Shown: in pieces, positions 33,107 through 41,239 of the stretch
How positions within the stretch are numbered: the first letter of the stretch is position 1
How the letters are laid out: each line of letters begins with the position of its first letter
Assembly: GCA_002300355.1 (NCBI GenBank)
Contig: NSGV01000001.1
Coordinates: forward strand, 1,984,001 to 2,048,000
Origin: Streptomyces sp. TLI_235
GTDB lineage: Bacteria > Actinomycetota > Actinomycetes > Streptomycetales > Streptomycetaceae
Length of the DNA: 64,000 nt
Reading direction: 5' to 3'
The notes under the pieces: generated by a model
Databases searched by the model: none
Seen by the model: only the letters and a program-made list of their open reading frames with translations
Told to the model about the DNA's origin: nothing
Made by a program: the position numbers and the translations under genes

Positions 33107-33551
33107 CTGGACCAGGAGTCGGAACGGCGCCGCCCGTAGCTCTTCAGCCATGCAACCTGAAAGGGCTTTACGCTTGGGCCTTTTCGTCCCGAAGCAACCC
33201 GGGCACCCGCCCGACTTGGGGCATCAGTGGGGCTGACCTGAGCCAACAGTCCCTGAACGTCCGTGGCTGTCCGTCGATGTACGGGGCCGTTGTAGCGCAG
33301 TTAGACACTCAGTTCCGCGTCTGCCCCGGGACGTGGCTACATGTGCTCCGGCCTTAAGGCATGGTCCGTCCAGTGTTGCAGATAGCCAATGCTGCTCGTC
33401 TCCCACTTGGGCCGGAGCGATCGGCCTCGACCGTCGTCTGTCATCGTTGGTTGGCTCCCACGGCCCACAGACGGCCCCAGGAGTCTCGCGTCCTGGCGCG
33501 GTTCGTCCTGCACCAGGTGCACAGCCGCGTCAGCCGCGTCACGATCGAACC
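33107..33551. other. Non-coding gap
   Basis: 445 bp with no supported gene. A short stretch near 33286-33332 recalls a tRNA D-arm (GTAGCGCAGTTAGAC) but cannot be folded into a tRNA. Nothing else was seen. Confidence 0.4.
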
Positions 33552-33833
33552 ATGGCAGACATTCAAGTCGAGGCACTGATCAACGGCTCATGGCACCGGG
33601 TACTCGCCATCACACCCGTTCCGTACCGACGCGAGAAGATCGTTACCTTCGAAGTTGCCCAAGCCAACGACCCGCTATACGAAGACGTCCTCAAGCCGAA
33701 GCTTGAGGACGCCATCGCTGGCGAGTCGGAATTCTGGGTCACCGTCGGGGACGGCGAAACGGTGCTCCTCGGTACAGGCACTGGACTGTTCCGAGTCGCT
33801 CACGTGTATGGCTCGGCCCCTGGGATCCATTAG
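33552..33833 (+). CDS. Small hypothetical protein (93 aa)
   Basis: Starts at ATG 33552 with the sequence ADIQVEALINGSWHRVLAIT, then VPYRREKIVTFEVAQAND and ends with GLFRVAHVYGSAPGIH. It looks like a small all-beta domain, with no recognised family. Codon use is intermediate between the GC-rich backbone and the AT-richer pair that follows. No strong ribosome site is visible, and the longer open frame upstream to 33333 is not convincing. Confidence 0.5.
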   Translation: MADIQVEALINGSWHRVLAITPVPYRREKIVTFEVAQANDPLYEDVLKPKLEDAIAGESEFWVTVGDGETVLLGTGTGLFRVAHVYGSAPGIH

Positions 33834-33966
33834 CTGCTCACGCGCGCGGTGGAGTCTCAATGACTTAAAACCGCTCCACCCGCCCGCGCTAGCGAGTCAC
33901 TCGACGGGGAGGCTTTCCCACGCGGGGCCGTCTTCCTGAAGCTCGTAACTCTCTGGAGGGTGTGAA

Positions 33967-34455
33967 ATGGGATTAGCGAGTCAGGCTCAGCCGGTGAATT
34001 GGATTGGAATCTTTTCGGCTGCCCTTCTTGGATTTGTTTCAGCCCTCCTGGTTCAGGCAATCTGGAGGGCTATCCTCAATCGAAGTGATAGATCTTCCTT
34101 GTTAAAGTCATTAACGGAGGAGATGGGAAACAATCGGGACACCGTGAACGGGAAGGGATCGGCGGCTCCGCCCACTGCCTTTGTCGAGTTGTACGATACA
34201 GCCGTCTGGGATGGTGCGGTTGCTACAGGCAGGTTGCATCTGTTGCGAGATGCAGCGTTGGCGGCTGCAGCGGCAAGAATTTATGCACGGATTTCATCTT
34301 CTCGCAAGTGGGAGCTTCTTTACGTTGAGCTACTGGTCCGAGGTGGAAATGATGCAGTCAGAATCCAGCAGCTGGGAAAGAATGTCATTGAATCTCGGCA
34401 AGGGGTAGTTTCTGCCATCAGTGAGTTCATGAGACTTGCCGGAAGGGAAAATTAA
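33967..34455 (+). CDS. Membrane-anchored hypothetical protein, low GC, TTA codons
   Basis: A 162-aa protein with one N-terminal transmembrane helix (about 12-36; WIGIFSAALLGFVSALLVQA) and a cytosolic helical domain (ELYDTAVWDGAVATGRLHLL and onward). It is not recognised. ATG 33967 has GGAGGGT upstream. The gene is far less GC-rich than its neighbours and has three TTA leucine codons (positions 3, 46 and 49), which in Streptomyces need the developmentally controlled bldA tRNA. The next gene begins 1 bp after the stop, so they form a pair. Base composition points to recent acquisition. Confidence 0.75.
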   Translation: MGLASQAQPVNWIGIFSAALLGFVSALLVQAIWRAILNRSDRSSLLKSLTEEMGNNRDTVNGKGSAAPPTAFVELYDTAVWDGAVATGRLHLLRDAALAAAAARIYARISSSRKWELLYVELLVRGGNDAVRIQQLGKNVIESRQGVVSAISEFMRLAGREN

Positions 34456-34456
34456 G

Positions 34457-35317
34457 ATGGTTGAAGTATTTCAAGAGTCTGGAATCCCGGCACCCGCTGA
34501 CGGCGTAGGGAAAGAGGAGCCACTTTCATCGGAGCTTCAGCTCGTATTTGAGCCCACTGCAATTCCTTTTCTTGCCGCGTTTTCGGATGGCTTCATCAAC
34601 GAGTTGCAGCAATTCCTTGGTCCGGGGCTCTCGGTGCAGCGCTACTACAGTACCGCTGACCTGCGTAGGTATGTTGACAAAGCGGGGGTGAATTCGACTA
34701 CGGAGGGCTTAAATGACGCGGTGACTCCAAGCGGGTTTGAAATCTCGCCGGCGGGTCGGCTGCAGCTCCTTTCTCCTCCCGTGACGGTCAATAAGGTGAG
34801 GTGTACGGCATCGGACATTATTGTTTCAGTTAGCGGAAAGACCGACGATTGTGAAACAGCAGCGCGGGATGTCATTAAGTGTCTCGACAAGGTTGCTAAC
34901 ATCAATCGCGGGTGGCCTCACTATGAGGGAAAGCTAATTCGTAGGCACGCCGCAACATCGACCTACGTAAAACTTCCCGGGAATTTGCGAGAATATCTGG
35001 ACGGGAGTCCTCTTGAGAAAGTTTTCAGGGATGTGGTAGAGCCGGAGCTGGCGCAGCTTATGGAGCCAAAAAGAATCCATCCGCAGCCCGAAGTGAAGTT
35101 TACGAAAGTTCTGGTTCATCAGGTCGATTGCTGGGTAAGTGTTGTAAATTCCGACGGAATTACCAATAGCTTCCGCCTTGAGTTCGATCACACGAGTGAT
35201 GAGCAGATTGCAGACAGAGGTATGCTGATCGCCTCCGAGCTGGACTATGATTCCCACATGAGATTGGTTCAGGCTCTTAGGGACTCTATGAATCAAAAGG
35301 GTCGGACTGAGGGATGA
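34457..35317 (+). CDS. Hypothetical protein paired with the membrane protein, low GC
   Basis: A 286-aa soluble protein, not recognised. Visible parts are ELQLVFEPTAIPFLAAFSDG, a repeated alpha/beta pattern with CTASDIIVSVSGKTDDCETA, and RLEFDHTSDEQIADRGMLIA near the end. ATG 34457 has GAAGGG 11 bp upstream, inside the 3' end of the preceding gene. It has the same AT-richer composition and at least one TTA codon (in GLNDA). The tight spacing to a membrane-anchored protein suggests a two-component unit, perhaps sensor and effector. An IS5-type element inserted 46 bp after the stop. Confidence 0.72.
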   Translation: MVEVFQESGIPAPADGVGKEEPLSSELQLVFEPTAIPFLAAFSDGFINELQQFLGPGLSVQRYYSTADLRRYVDKAGVNSTTEGLNDAVTPSGFEISPAGRLQLLSPPVTVNKVRCTASDIIVSVSGKTDDCETAARDVIKCLDKVANINRGWPHYEGKLIRRHAATSTYVKLPGNLREYLDGSPLEKVFRDVVEPELAQLMEPKRIHPQPEVKFTKVLVHQVDCWVSVVNSDGITNSFRLEFDHTSDEQIADRGMLIASELDYDSHMRLVQALRDSMNQKGRTEG

Positions 35318-35470
35318 GGCTGGCGGTCGGGCGCAAGTATTTGAGGTGACGGGCCAATACCTAAGGGCTGTCCCGTAATCGCTGGTCGAGTCGGCGGATG
35401 AGGGGGCCGGCGGCGAGCCGCGTCCGATATCCAGGCGACTCCTACCTGGCAGCTGTGGCAGCCTGCGGAC

Positions 35471-35809
35471 ATGCCAGATCTGCGCGAACACGCAGGCGTC
35501 CACTACGCCATCCAGTCGCACTACGCCTTGCCCGACGACGCCTGGACCGTGGAGTTGAGCGAGGCCGTGCCAGCGCCCGCAAAGTGGGCCGATGTCCCCG
35601 GTGCACCGACTCATATGCACGGGACGGCTTTCCTGGCCGCGTTCATCCCCGACGAGGATCCGGACCTGGAGCCGACCGTCCACATCCACAGCCACGACGA
35701 GCACGTCATCCCGTACGAGATCATGCGCTGGTTCATGGAACAGGTAGCCGAGCAGGTGGAGCGGTGCCAGGCCGCACTGACGCAAGACGGTCCCGAAGCG
35801 GTGGGATGA
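35471..35809 (+). CDS. IS5-element passenger protein (112 aa), unknown function
   Basis: ATG 35471 gives PDLREHAGVHYAIQSHYALP, then HMHGTAFLAAFIPDEDPDLE and a His-rich segment VHIHSHDEHVIPYEIMRWFM. It is not recognised. It lies wholly inside the IS terminal repeats and ends 7 bp before the transposase start, so it moves with the element. The HIHSHDEH cluster could bind metal. No typical ribosome site precedes it. Confidence 0.55.
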   Translation: MPDLREHAGVHYAIQSHYALPDDAWTVELSEAVPAPAKWADVPGAPTHMHGTAFLAAFIPDEDPDLEPTVHIHSHDEHVIPYEIMRWFMEQVAEQVERCQAALTQDGPEAVG

Positions 35810-35816
35810 TCTTGCG

Positions 35817-36584
35817 GTGGCTGGTGTGATCACGGCGTCGGAGCCGTCCTGGATAGGCCCGTTCACCGGGCTGAGCCCGCGCGACTTCCGCAAGCTGATG
35901 ACAGTGCTGCGTCGCGAGGGCGCTGACACGGGCCGCCCCGGGCGGCCATGGGGTCTGCCCTTGGAGGACCGGGTCCTGCTGGTCGCGGCCTACTGGCGCA
36001 CTAACCTGACGCTGCGGCAGCTCGCGCCGCTGTTCGGCGTGTCCAAGTCGGCGGCCGACCGCATCATCAACCACATCGGCCCGCTGCTCGCGCTCAAGTC
36101 GCGACAACGCTTCCGCAAGAGCACCGTGCTGATCGTCGACGGCACCCTGGTCCCCACCCGCGACCACACGATCGCCGAGCAGTCCAAGAACTACCGGTAC
36201 TCCACCAACCACCAGGTGGTCATCGACGCCCACACCCGCCTGGTCGTCGCTGTTGGCAAGCCCCTACCCGGCAACCGGAACGACTGCAAGGCCTGGGAGG
36301 AATCCGGCGCCAAGGCCGCGGTCGGCCGGACCACGACGATCGCTGACGGCGGCTACCCCGGCGCCGGTCTGGTCATCCCGCACCGCCGGCCCAAGGGTGG
36401 CGAGCTCTCCGAGTGGCAGGCTGAGCACAACCGCGAACACAAGCAGGTCCGTGCCCGCGTCGAGCACGTCTTCGCCCGGATGAAGACCTGGAAGATCCTC
36501 CGCGACTGCCGCCTCAAGGGCGACGGCGTCCACCACGCCATGCTCGGCATCGCCCGCCTGCACAACCTCCTCCAGGCCGCGTGA
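35817..36584 (+). CDS. IS5-family transposase
   Basis: A 255-aa DDE transposase. The HTH is NLTLRQLAPLFGVSKSAADR. The catalytic residues lie in STVLIVDGTLVPT (first Asp), TTIADGGYPGAGLVIPHR (second Asp) and EHKQVRARVEHVFARMKTWK (Glu). GTG 35817 follows the passenger stop by 7 bp. Length is normal for this IS5 subgroup and the frame is intact, so the element may be active. Confidence 0.92.
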   Translation: MAGVITASEPSWIGPFTGLSPRDFRKLMTVLRREGADTGRPGRPWGLPLEDRVLLVAAYWRTNLTLRQLAPLFGVSKSAADRIINHIGPLLALKSRQRFRKSTVLIVDGTLVPTRDHTIAEQSKNYRYSTNHQVVIDAHTRLVVAVGKPLPGNRNDCKAWEESGAKAAVGRTTTIADGGYPGAGLVIPHRRPKGGELSEWQAEHNREHKQVRARVEHVFARMKTWKILRDCRLKGDGVHHAMLGIARLHNLLQAA

Positions 36585-36705
36585 GGCGGGCGACCGCCGA
36601 GCATCGACTTGCGCCCGAGACGCCCGAAGATCAATTACGGGACAGCCCTTAGGTTTCGGGGTGAAAGCGTTAGTAGGGCGATGTTTCGGTTCGGCAGGGT
36701 AGAGC

Positions 36706-36893
36706 GCGGGCGGCTCCGCGGTTTTGGCCGGTGTCCTGTCCGGGCTGGGGTCGAGCATGATCGGGGGGCCGTAAGCTGTTGCGACTCGGTCAGGGCTTTT
36801 GGGGCCTGACCGCAATGTGGCCGAGTGGCCCCCCGTTCTTGCTCGACGCGGGTCCCAGTCCGGGCAGGTGGGTAAAATCGCGGAGCCGCCCGC
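36706..36893. repeat. 188-bp imperfect inverted repeat (cruciform), candidate replication or transfer site
   Basis: The outer arms 36706-36725 and 36874-36893 pair in 19 of 20 positions. Next, a tcgagca-cggggggcc block (about 36751-36770) pairs with 36829-36848. The centre has a nested hairpin (36787-36794 with 36805-36812) inside ACTCGG/CCGAGT. The fold spans the whole segment and no gene overlaps it. Such long hairpins act as single-strand origins or transfer sites on Streptomyces plasmids; which applies is unknown. Confidence 0.7.
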
Positions 36894-37473
36894 CCCAGCC
36901 CCGGCGGGGTTGGTTCTGAGTTCTGCCTTCTGCGCCTTCCTCCGCCCGTGCGGGGGTGGAAGTTGGGACCTTATCCGTCTTGCCCCGGCCTTAGCTTTTC
37001 GCCCCTTGTGGGCGCGGCCGACGACGGCGAAGCCCCAGCCGGGGCGAAGACAGGAGGCGGGGCGCGCGCCGGAGGACGGCCGGCGCCGCCGCGCCGCAGG
37101 CGCGGCACCCCGAACATTGTGAGGCTACGTCTCGTAGTTCCAGGAGGCCGGGAATCTCGCCGGTGATCTCCGATCCCGCCGTGATGTGCCTTCCCCGTGG
37201 GCTCCGCCCGCCCCGCCCGCCGAGACGAGCGGAGCGAGGCGCCTTGAACCCGTAGGGAAGGTTCTTGCTCATCTCCTGCTCGCCCTACCGGCTAACAGCA
37301 GCCGTGGATCCTGCCCGCTGGTGTGTTGAGCTCGCGCGTCGAGCGATCGTTGCCTCTGGCTCAGCGGGCCAACGAACGCACAGCCTCAGCCATACTGACC
37401 AGGCCTGGATGGTGGCTCTGATCTACGGCATCCTTCATCGTGGCTGAAGGCACAGGACGAGGAGGGGTGGCCA
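36894..37473. other. Non-coding stretch upstream of the GntR gene
   Basis: 580 bp with no credible gene. It is very GC-rich up to about 37100, and contains a small CTACGTCTCGTAG inverted repeat near 37126-37138 that could be a regulator site. Confidence 0.45.
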
Positions 37474-37923
37474 GTGAGCGAGCGCAGTCCGCGTGGCACT
37501 TACCTACAGATCGCCGAGGCATTGCGTGCCGAGATCGGCGACGGTTCCGGACTCACCGCGCTGCCGTCCGAGGCCGAGCTGATGGCCCGGTACGGCGTGG
37601 CTCGGAGCACCGTGGGGCGTGCGCTCAAGGTGCTTATGGACGAAGGCCTGATCCGCTCCCGGCAAGGTGCCCGCCGAACCATAGCGGCAACGGAAGCAGC
37701 GCCCACGGTCTACGACCAGATCGCGGGTGTTATCGCCGGGGAAGGCCTGGCGCCGGGCGACGGGTTCCCGTCGGAGAGCGACCTCTGCAGCCTGACCGGA
37801 GCGTCCCGGGGCACCGTACGCCGGGTGCTGGCGCAGCTCGAAGGCGCTGGCGTATTGGAAGTACGACAGGGCAAGGGCCGCTTCGTCCGCTCGTTGCCGA
37901 GCAACACACCACCCACCGCCTAG
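37474..37923 (+). CDS. GntR-type regulator with two tandem winged-HTH domains
   Basis: A 149-aa protein made of two GntR HTH domains and almost nothing else. The first (about 8-70) has LPSEAELMARYGVARSTVGR, then ALKVLMDEGLIRSRQGARRT. The second (about 78-145) has FPSESDLCSLTGASRGTVRR, then VLAQLEGAGVLEVRQGKGRF. Ordinary GntR regulators have one HTH plus an effector domain. KorSA of pSAM2 is a GntR-family repressor of element replication and transfer, so this is its likely counterpart. GTG 37474 is used. The HD gene follows after 7 bp. Confidence 0.85.
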   Translation: MSERSPRGTYLQIAEALRAEIGDGSGLTALPSEAELMARYGVARSTVGRALKVLMDEGLIRSRQGARRTIAATEAAPTVYDQIAGVIAGEGLAPGDGFPSESDLCSLTGASRGTVRRVLAQLEGAGVLEVRQGKGRFVRSLPSNTPPTA

Positions 37924-37930
37924 GATAGGA

Positions 37931-38491
37931 ATGGACGCCACTGTGTGGGCCTACGACCTCGCCGAAGCACTCCTCTCCGACGACCTTCCCCGCCGCTGGG
38001 CCCACTCCCAGGGAGTGGCCGGGCGAGCTCGCACGCTGGCGCCGATCCTCGGTCCGGACGCCGAGCTACTCGAAGCCGCCGCCGTGCTGCACGATGTCGG
38101 GTACTCCCCTCGCATCACCGACACCGGCTTTCACCCTCTTGACGGCGCGCGGTTCCTTCGCAACGTGGAGCGGGTCGATGAGCGGATCGTACGGCTCGTC
38201 GCGCACCACTCTTGCGCGTTGCTGGAGGCGGAGGAACGGGGCCTGCGCGAGGAGCTGGAAGCCGAGTTCCCGATGGAGGAGCCCCGGCTGGTCGATGCGC
38301 TGATCTACTGCGATATGACCACCACCCCGGATGGCACGTCCACCACGACGCTGGCGAGGATCGCCGAAATCGTGGGCCGGTACGGGTCGGACAGCATTGT
38401 CGGGCGGTTCATCCGCCGGGCAGAGCCGGAGATCCACGCGGCGGCTCAGCGAGTGGAGCACAAGCTGACGCTGGCCGACCCCTCGGCCTAA
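37931..38491 (+). CDS. HD-domain phosphohydrolase
   Basis: A 186-aa HD-family protein. The metal ligands are the His of PRRWAHSQGVAGRA (about 24), the HD pair of AAAVLHDVGYSPRI (about 54-55), the His residues of VRLVAHHSCALL and the late Asp of DALIYCDMTT. Such enzymes hydrolyse nucleotides or phosphoesters. It directly follows the GntR gene and is convergent with the Nudix gene (4-bp overlap of the 3' ends). GntR, HD, Nudix and HTH-DUF5919 genes form a compact signalling module whose ligand is unknown. Confidence 0.88.
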   Translation: MDATVWAYDLAEALLSDDLPRRWAHSQGVAGRARTLAPILGPDAELLEAAAVLHDVGYSPRITDTGFHPLDGARFLRNVERVDERIVRLVAHHSCALLEAEERGLREELEAEFPMEEPRLVDALIYCDMTTTPDGTSTTTLARIAEIVGRYGSDSIVGRFIRRAEPEIHAAAQRVEHKLTLADPSA

Positions 38492-38961
38492 CCGATGTAT
38501 GGCTGAACGCGGTCCGGGTCGAGCGCGTGCTGGATACGGAGCCGCATGGACGGATGAATGTCCAGGCCGCCGAGGTCCGCTGGATCCACCCAGCGGACCT
38601 CTTTCGATTCCTCGCTAGTCCGAAGGTCTCCGCCGATCAGCCGGGCCCGAAAGCAGATGGAGAACTGCTGCCGGACCTCGCCGTCGTCGTAAGCCATGAG
38701 GTGCCCCGGATCTGTGTAGAGCCCGGTGACCGTCACGACCTCGACGTCAATACCAGTCTCCTCTCGTACCTCGCGCACCACCGTGTCGGCGACGAACTCT
38801 CCGACATCGTGGCCACCGCCGGGAAGCGCCCACAGCCCGTTGTCCGTCTTGTGGATCAACAGCACTCGTCCGGCATCGTCTTGAACGACGGCGACGACCG
38901 ACGGGACCACCGAGTTTGCGGCCGGCGCGTTGGGGTCGTTGATGTAGTCGATCCGGCTCAT
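38488..38961 (-). CDS. Nudix hydrolase
   Basis: A 157-aa protein with a perfect Nudix box, GGHDVGEFVADTVVREVREE followed by TGID (about residues 49-72). It would hydrolyse a nucleoside diphosphate linked to another moiety. pSAM2 and related AICEs carry a Nudix gene (pif), whose product prevents redundant transfer between element-bearing cells; an equivalent role here is plausible. It is co-transcribed with the HTH-DUF5919 gene, overlapping its stop by 4 bp. Confidence 0.92.
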   Translation of the reverse strand: MSRIDYINDPNAPAANSVVPSVVAVVQDDAGRVLLIHKTDNGLWALPGGGHDVGEFVADTVVREVREETGIDVEVVTVTGLYTDPGHLMAYDDGEVRQQFSICFRARLIGGDLRTSEESKEVRWVDPADLGGLDIHPSMRLRIQHALDPDRVQPYIG

Positions 38962-39728
38962 GCCGCCTCGCCCTCCAGCCTCGGGGAAGTGATCCTCCGC
39001 GAACTCTCCCAGATCCGCTCGATGCTCTCCGCGTACGTGCTGAACAGTTCACCACCGGGCACCTGCGAGAGGTGCAACACGGGTGCCAGATAGGCACCGA
39101 CGCCGTGGACGTGCCCATTTACGAGCATCTCGTCATCGGCTCGGTACAGCGAGTTGTAGAGCGTGGTCGAGTGGAGGCGGAACTCCACTCCTGGCACGCG
39201 GAAGATCGACGTGTAGTTGGCCAGCGCGTTACGGATCTTCCCGGCCATCGCTGGGCCGATCCCCTCCTCCTCGCCTCGTTGCGCGACCTGAGGTGAGTCC
39301 GGGTCACCGAGCATCATCCGGACAGGCACGCCTGAGTTCGCCTTCTCCCTGATCAGACGGAAGAAGAGCGGGTCCTCGGAGAGCCAGAAGCCCGCATAGA
39401 CGACCAGGTCGAAGTGCCGAGAGGCGCCCGAATAGAGCGTGGTCCACAACTCCTTCGGCACCACAGCACGGTGCGGGTAGAGCCTGACTAGCTCGGCGCG
39501 ACCTGCCTCGGCCGTCTGGCCGGTGGTCTGCTCGTCCGACCACAGGTCCGACAGGTCACGTTGCAGGAGGTTCGCGAGGGCGTACTGGAAGCGTCGGTAC
39601 GGCCTGCGCTGGTCCTTGGCCTCGACCCACCGCTCCACTGTTCGCGCGCTGACGCCGAGACGCTCTGCGATCTGCTCGACCGTCAGTCCACTCACCAGGA
39701 TCGCTCCTCGAAGCCGTTCATTAGCCAT
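38958..39728 (-). CDS. HTH protein with DUF5919-like C-terminal domain
   Basis: A 256-aa protein. The N-terminal XRE-type HTH (about 8-45) reads GLTVEQIAERLGVSARTVER. The C-terminal part (about 100-250) has FDLVVYAGFWLSEDPLFFRL, VPVRMMLGDPDSPQVAQRG and LVNGHVHGVGAYLAPVLHL, a DUF5919-like pattern common beside Streptomyces AICE Nudix genes. ATG 39728 with GGGGAGGA was chosen; the track upstream is non-coding. A 21-bp palindrome lies about 200 bp upstream. It likely regulates this module, but its ligand or enzymatic activity is unknown. Confidence 0.82.
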   Translation of the reverse strand: MANERLRGAILVSGLTVEQIAERLGVSARTVERWVEAKDQRRPYRRFQYALANLLQRDLSDLWSDEQTTGQTAEAGRAELVRLYPHRAVVPKELWTTLYSGASRHFDLVVYAGFWLSEDPLFFRLIREKANSGVPVRMMLGDPDSPQVAQRGEEEGIGPAMAGKIRNALANYTSIFRVPGVEFRLHSTTLYNSLYRADDEMLVNGHVHGVGAYLAPVLHLSQVPGGELFSTYAESIERIWESSRRITSPRLEGEAA

Positions 39729-39925
39729 ACCGTCCTCCCCTGGACGATGTGGTGGCGCTTGGACGATGCGGGACGACTTGACCGTAGCGAAGCTGACCTG
39801 AGGCCGTCCACTGGCGCCGTATCTCGACATGCCCCAACGCGCGAATCTAGTGATGCGCAGCCGGGACGGCTCTCCGACAGGAACGGCAGAGGACTTGACG
39901 GAGCGTCTGTTCATCGGCATCGTAA

Positions 39926-39946
39926 GAGACATGTTCAACATGTCTC
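39926..39946. promoter_or_regulatory. Perfect 21-bp palindrome, candidate operator
   Basis: GAGACATGTT-C-AACATGTCTC has 10-bp perfect arms and one central base. It lies in a gene-free stretch between the minus-strand HTH-DUF5919/Nudix unit and the plus-strand transfer operon, where a master repressor such as the GntR protein would act. Confidence 0.6.
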
Positions 39947-40628
39947 GCACAGCGAGGCTGGCGAACCGAAGGCCCTTCTTGGGGCTGCTCTGACCTGTGC
40001 AAATGTGCCCGGAGGGGTGGGGTGACAGCCCCCTGAAGGCCGTGCTCGTTGCTTGAGAACTGAAGAGTGATCGTGCGAGACCGACGCGAGGGCGGCGGTC
40101 GCGGCAAGGCGCCCAGGTTGAGGAACCGGGGGATGTCCACCGCGATACGTGCTCTCCCCCTACGCAGTGGCGTGCCACCCGCTTCGGGCGGGTGTGGGGA
40201 CGGACGGCACGCTGACCAGGCCGATTCGTACGGCTGGATGGCGAGCCGAGTGGACCAGCGGGGTCTCACAGCACGTGGCGGGATGAGACAGACCGCCCCC
40301 GTGGCGACCGGGTGATGTCGCAGCGGCAGCGAGCCACGCAGCACGCCCCGGGTTCGGGGGGTGCGCCGCCTGTTGGCGCCATGGCAGCGACGATGGCGCA
40401 CCCGATTTCGGGCTCGGGACCGGCCGGCCAGGCAACGGCAGCCGGTGAAGCCCGCGCACAACCCTCTGATCTTCACCCCCGGTCCGGCCCGCGTCTGCGG
40501 GGGGATCGGGGCACCGCCGCTCGTGATCCGACGAGCGGCCATGGCCCGAGTCGGGCCGCCGCGCTCCCGGCCAAGGTAGGCGCGGCGGCCCTCGGGCCCA
40601 CCTCCCACGACTGGAACGAGGTAGACCC
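39947..40628. other. Non-coding leader of the transfer operon
   Basis: No supported gene in about 680 bp. Several hairpins are present; the clearest is a perfect 12-bp stem at 40553-40564 with 40580-40591, 38 bp before the first gene, which may be an attenuator or terminator. An 82-codon frame at 40067-40315 was rejected. Confidence 0.45.
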
Positions 40629-40871
40629 GTGCGATTGATTGTTGCAGGCCAGGAGGCCGTCACGGCCTCCGAGTTCGCCGAGCTGGCCTTCGGCATCGAT
40701 GTGGAGCTGTTCACCGGCGCCACCGGCGAGACGCCCGCCGACTCGGTGGTCCGCCTCGACGTGGCGCGGGACGTGCTGCGCGACCTGGCCCCGGAGCCGG
40801 CCCGCTACGCGAAGGCGCTGATGCGCACCGCGGAGCGCCGCCGGGCCCAGGTGTGGAAGGCGGCGGCGTGA
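40629..40871 (+). CDS. Small AICE protein of unknown function (80 aa)
   Basis: Starts at GTG 40629 (RLIVAGQEAVTASEFAELAF) and ends TAERRRAQVWKAAA. It is a small mixed alpha/beta protein without a recognised domain. The stop overlaps the start of the WhiB-like gene (TGATG). It opens a chain of overlapping small genes that leads into the spread and transfer genes. Confidence 0.7.
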   Translation: MRLIVAGQEAVTASEFAELAFGIDVELFTGATGETPADSVVRLDVARDVLRDLAPEPARYAKALMRTAERRRAQVWKAAA

Positions 40872-41239
40872 TGGCCCGCTTCGTGCGCCGCGGTATCCGC
40901 GGCACCGCCCGCCCGCACCTGACCGTCCGTCCCACCGGCCCCGCGCCGGTCGTGGTGGTGGCGCCGACGGCGGGCAACCTGCCCCGGGCCGCGTGCACCA
41001 CCGCGGATGCGGACCTGTTCTTCCCCGACCCGGACACCGACCCGGACGGCGCCGCGTTCGCCGAGCGCCGCGCCAAGGACATCTGCGGCACCTGCCCGGT
41101 CCGGGCGGCCTGCCTGGACGCGGCAATCGCCCGCCGCGAGCGGCACGGCATCTTCGGCGGCCTCACCACCGCCGAGCGCGACCGCCGCGCCGCCGCCCTG
41201 GCCAAGCGCGCCCAGCGGGCGAGGACGGCGGTGGCGTGA
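40871..41239 (+). CDS. WhiB-like iron-sulfur transcription factor
   Basis: A 122-aa WhiB-family protein. The four cluster cysteines are in LPRAACTTADADLFF, and ICGTCPVRAACLDAA (C-x2-C-x5-C). The turn GIFGGLT corresponds to the family's G-[VI]-W-G-G motif with Phe for Trp, and a basic C-terminal helix follows (RAAALAKRAQRAR). WhiB proteins bind [4Fe-4S] clusters and RNA polymerase sigma factor. Copies on actinophages and AICEs are known. It is coupled on both sides by TGATG overlaps, and so is made with the transfer proteins. Confidence 0.9.
   Translation: MARFVRRGIRGTARPHLTVRPTGPAPVVVVAPTAGNLPRAACTTADADLFFPDPDTDPDGAAFAERRAKDICGTCPVRAACLDAAIARRERHGIFGGLTTAERDRRAAALAKRAQRARTAVA

Larger units (their letters stand above)
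35364..36649. mobile_element. IS5-family insertion sequence with TA target and a passenger gene
   Basis: The perfect 16-bp terminal repeat AGGGCTGTCCCGTAAT begins at 35364 and its complement ends at 36649. TA flanks both ends (35362-35363 and 36650-36651). The 1286-bp element holds a transposase gene and, between the left end and that gene, a 112-aa ORF. It separates the low-GC pair from the large inverted repeat of the element. Confidence 0.88.

Noticed and set aside
33286..33332. tRNA-like sequence (GTAGCGCAGTTAGAC)
   Set aside because: Only a D-arm-like stretch is present; no anticodon or T arm can be folded.
40067..40315. An 82-codon frame upstream of the transfer operon
   Set aside because: Arg/Gly-rich, no conserved feature and no ribosome site; lies in a hairpin-rich leader.
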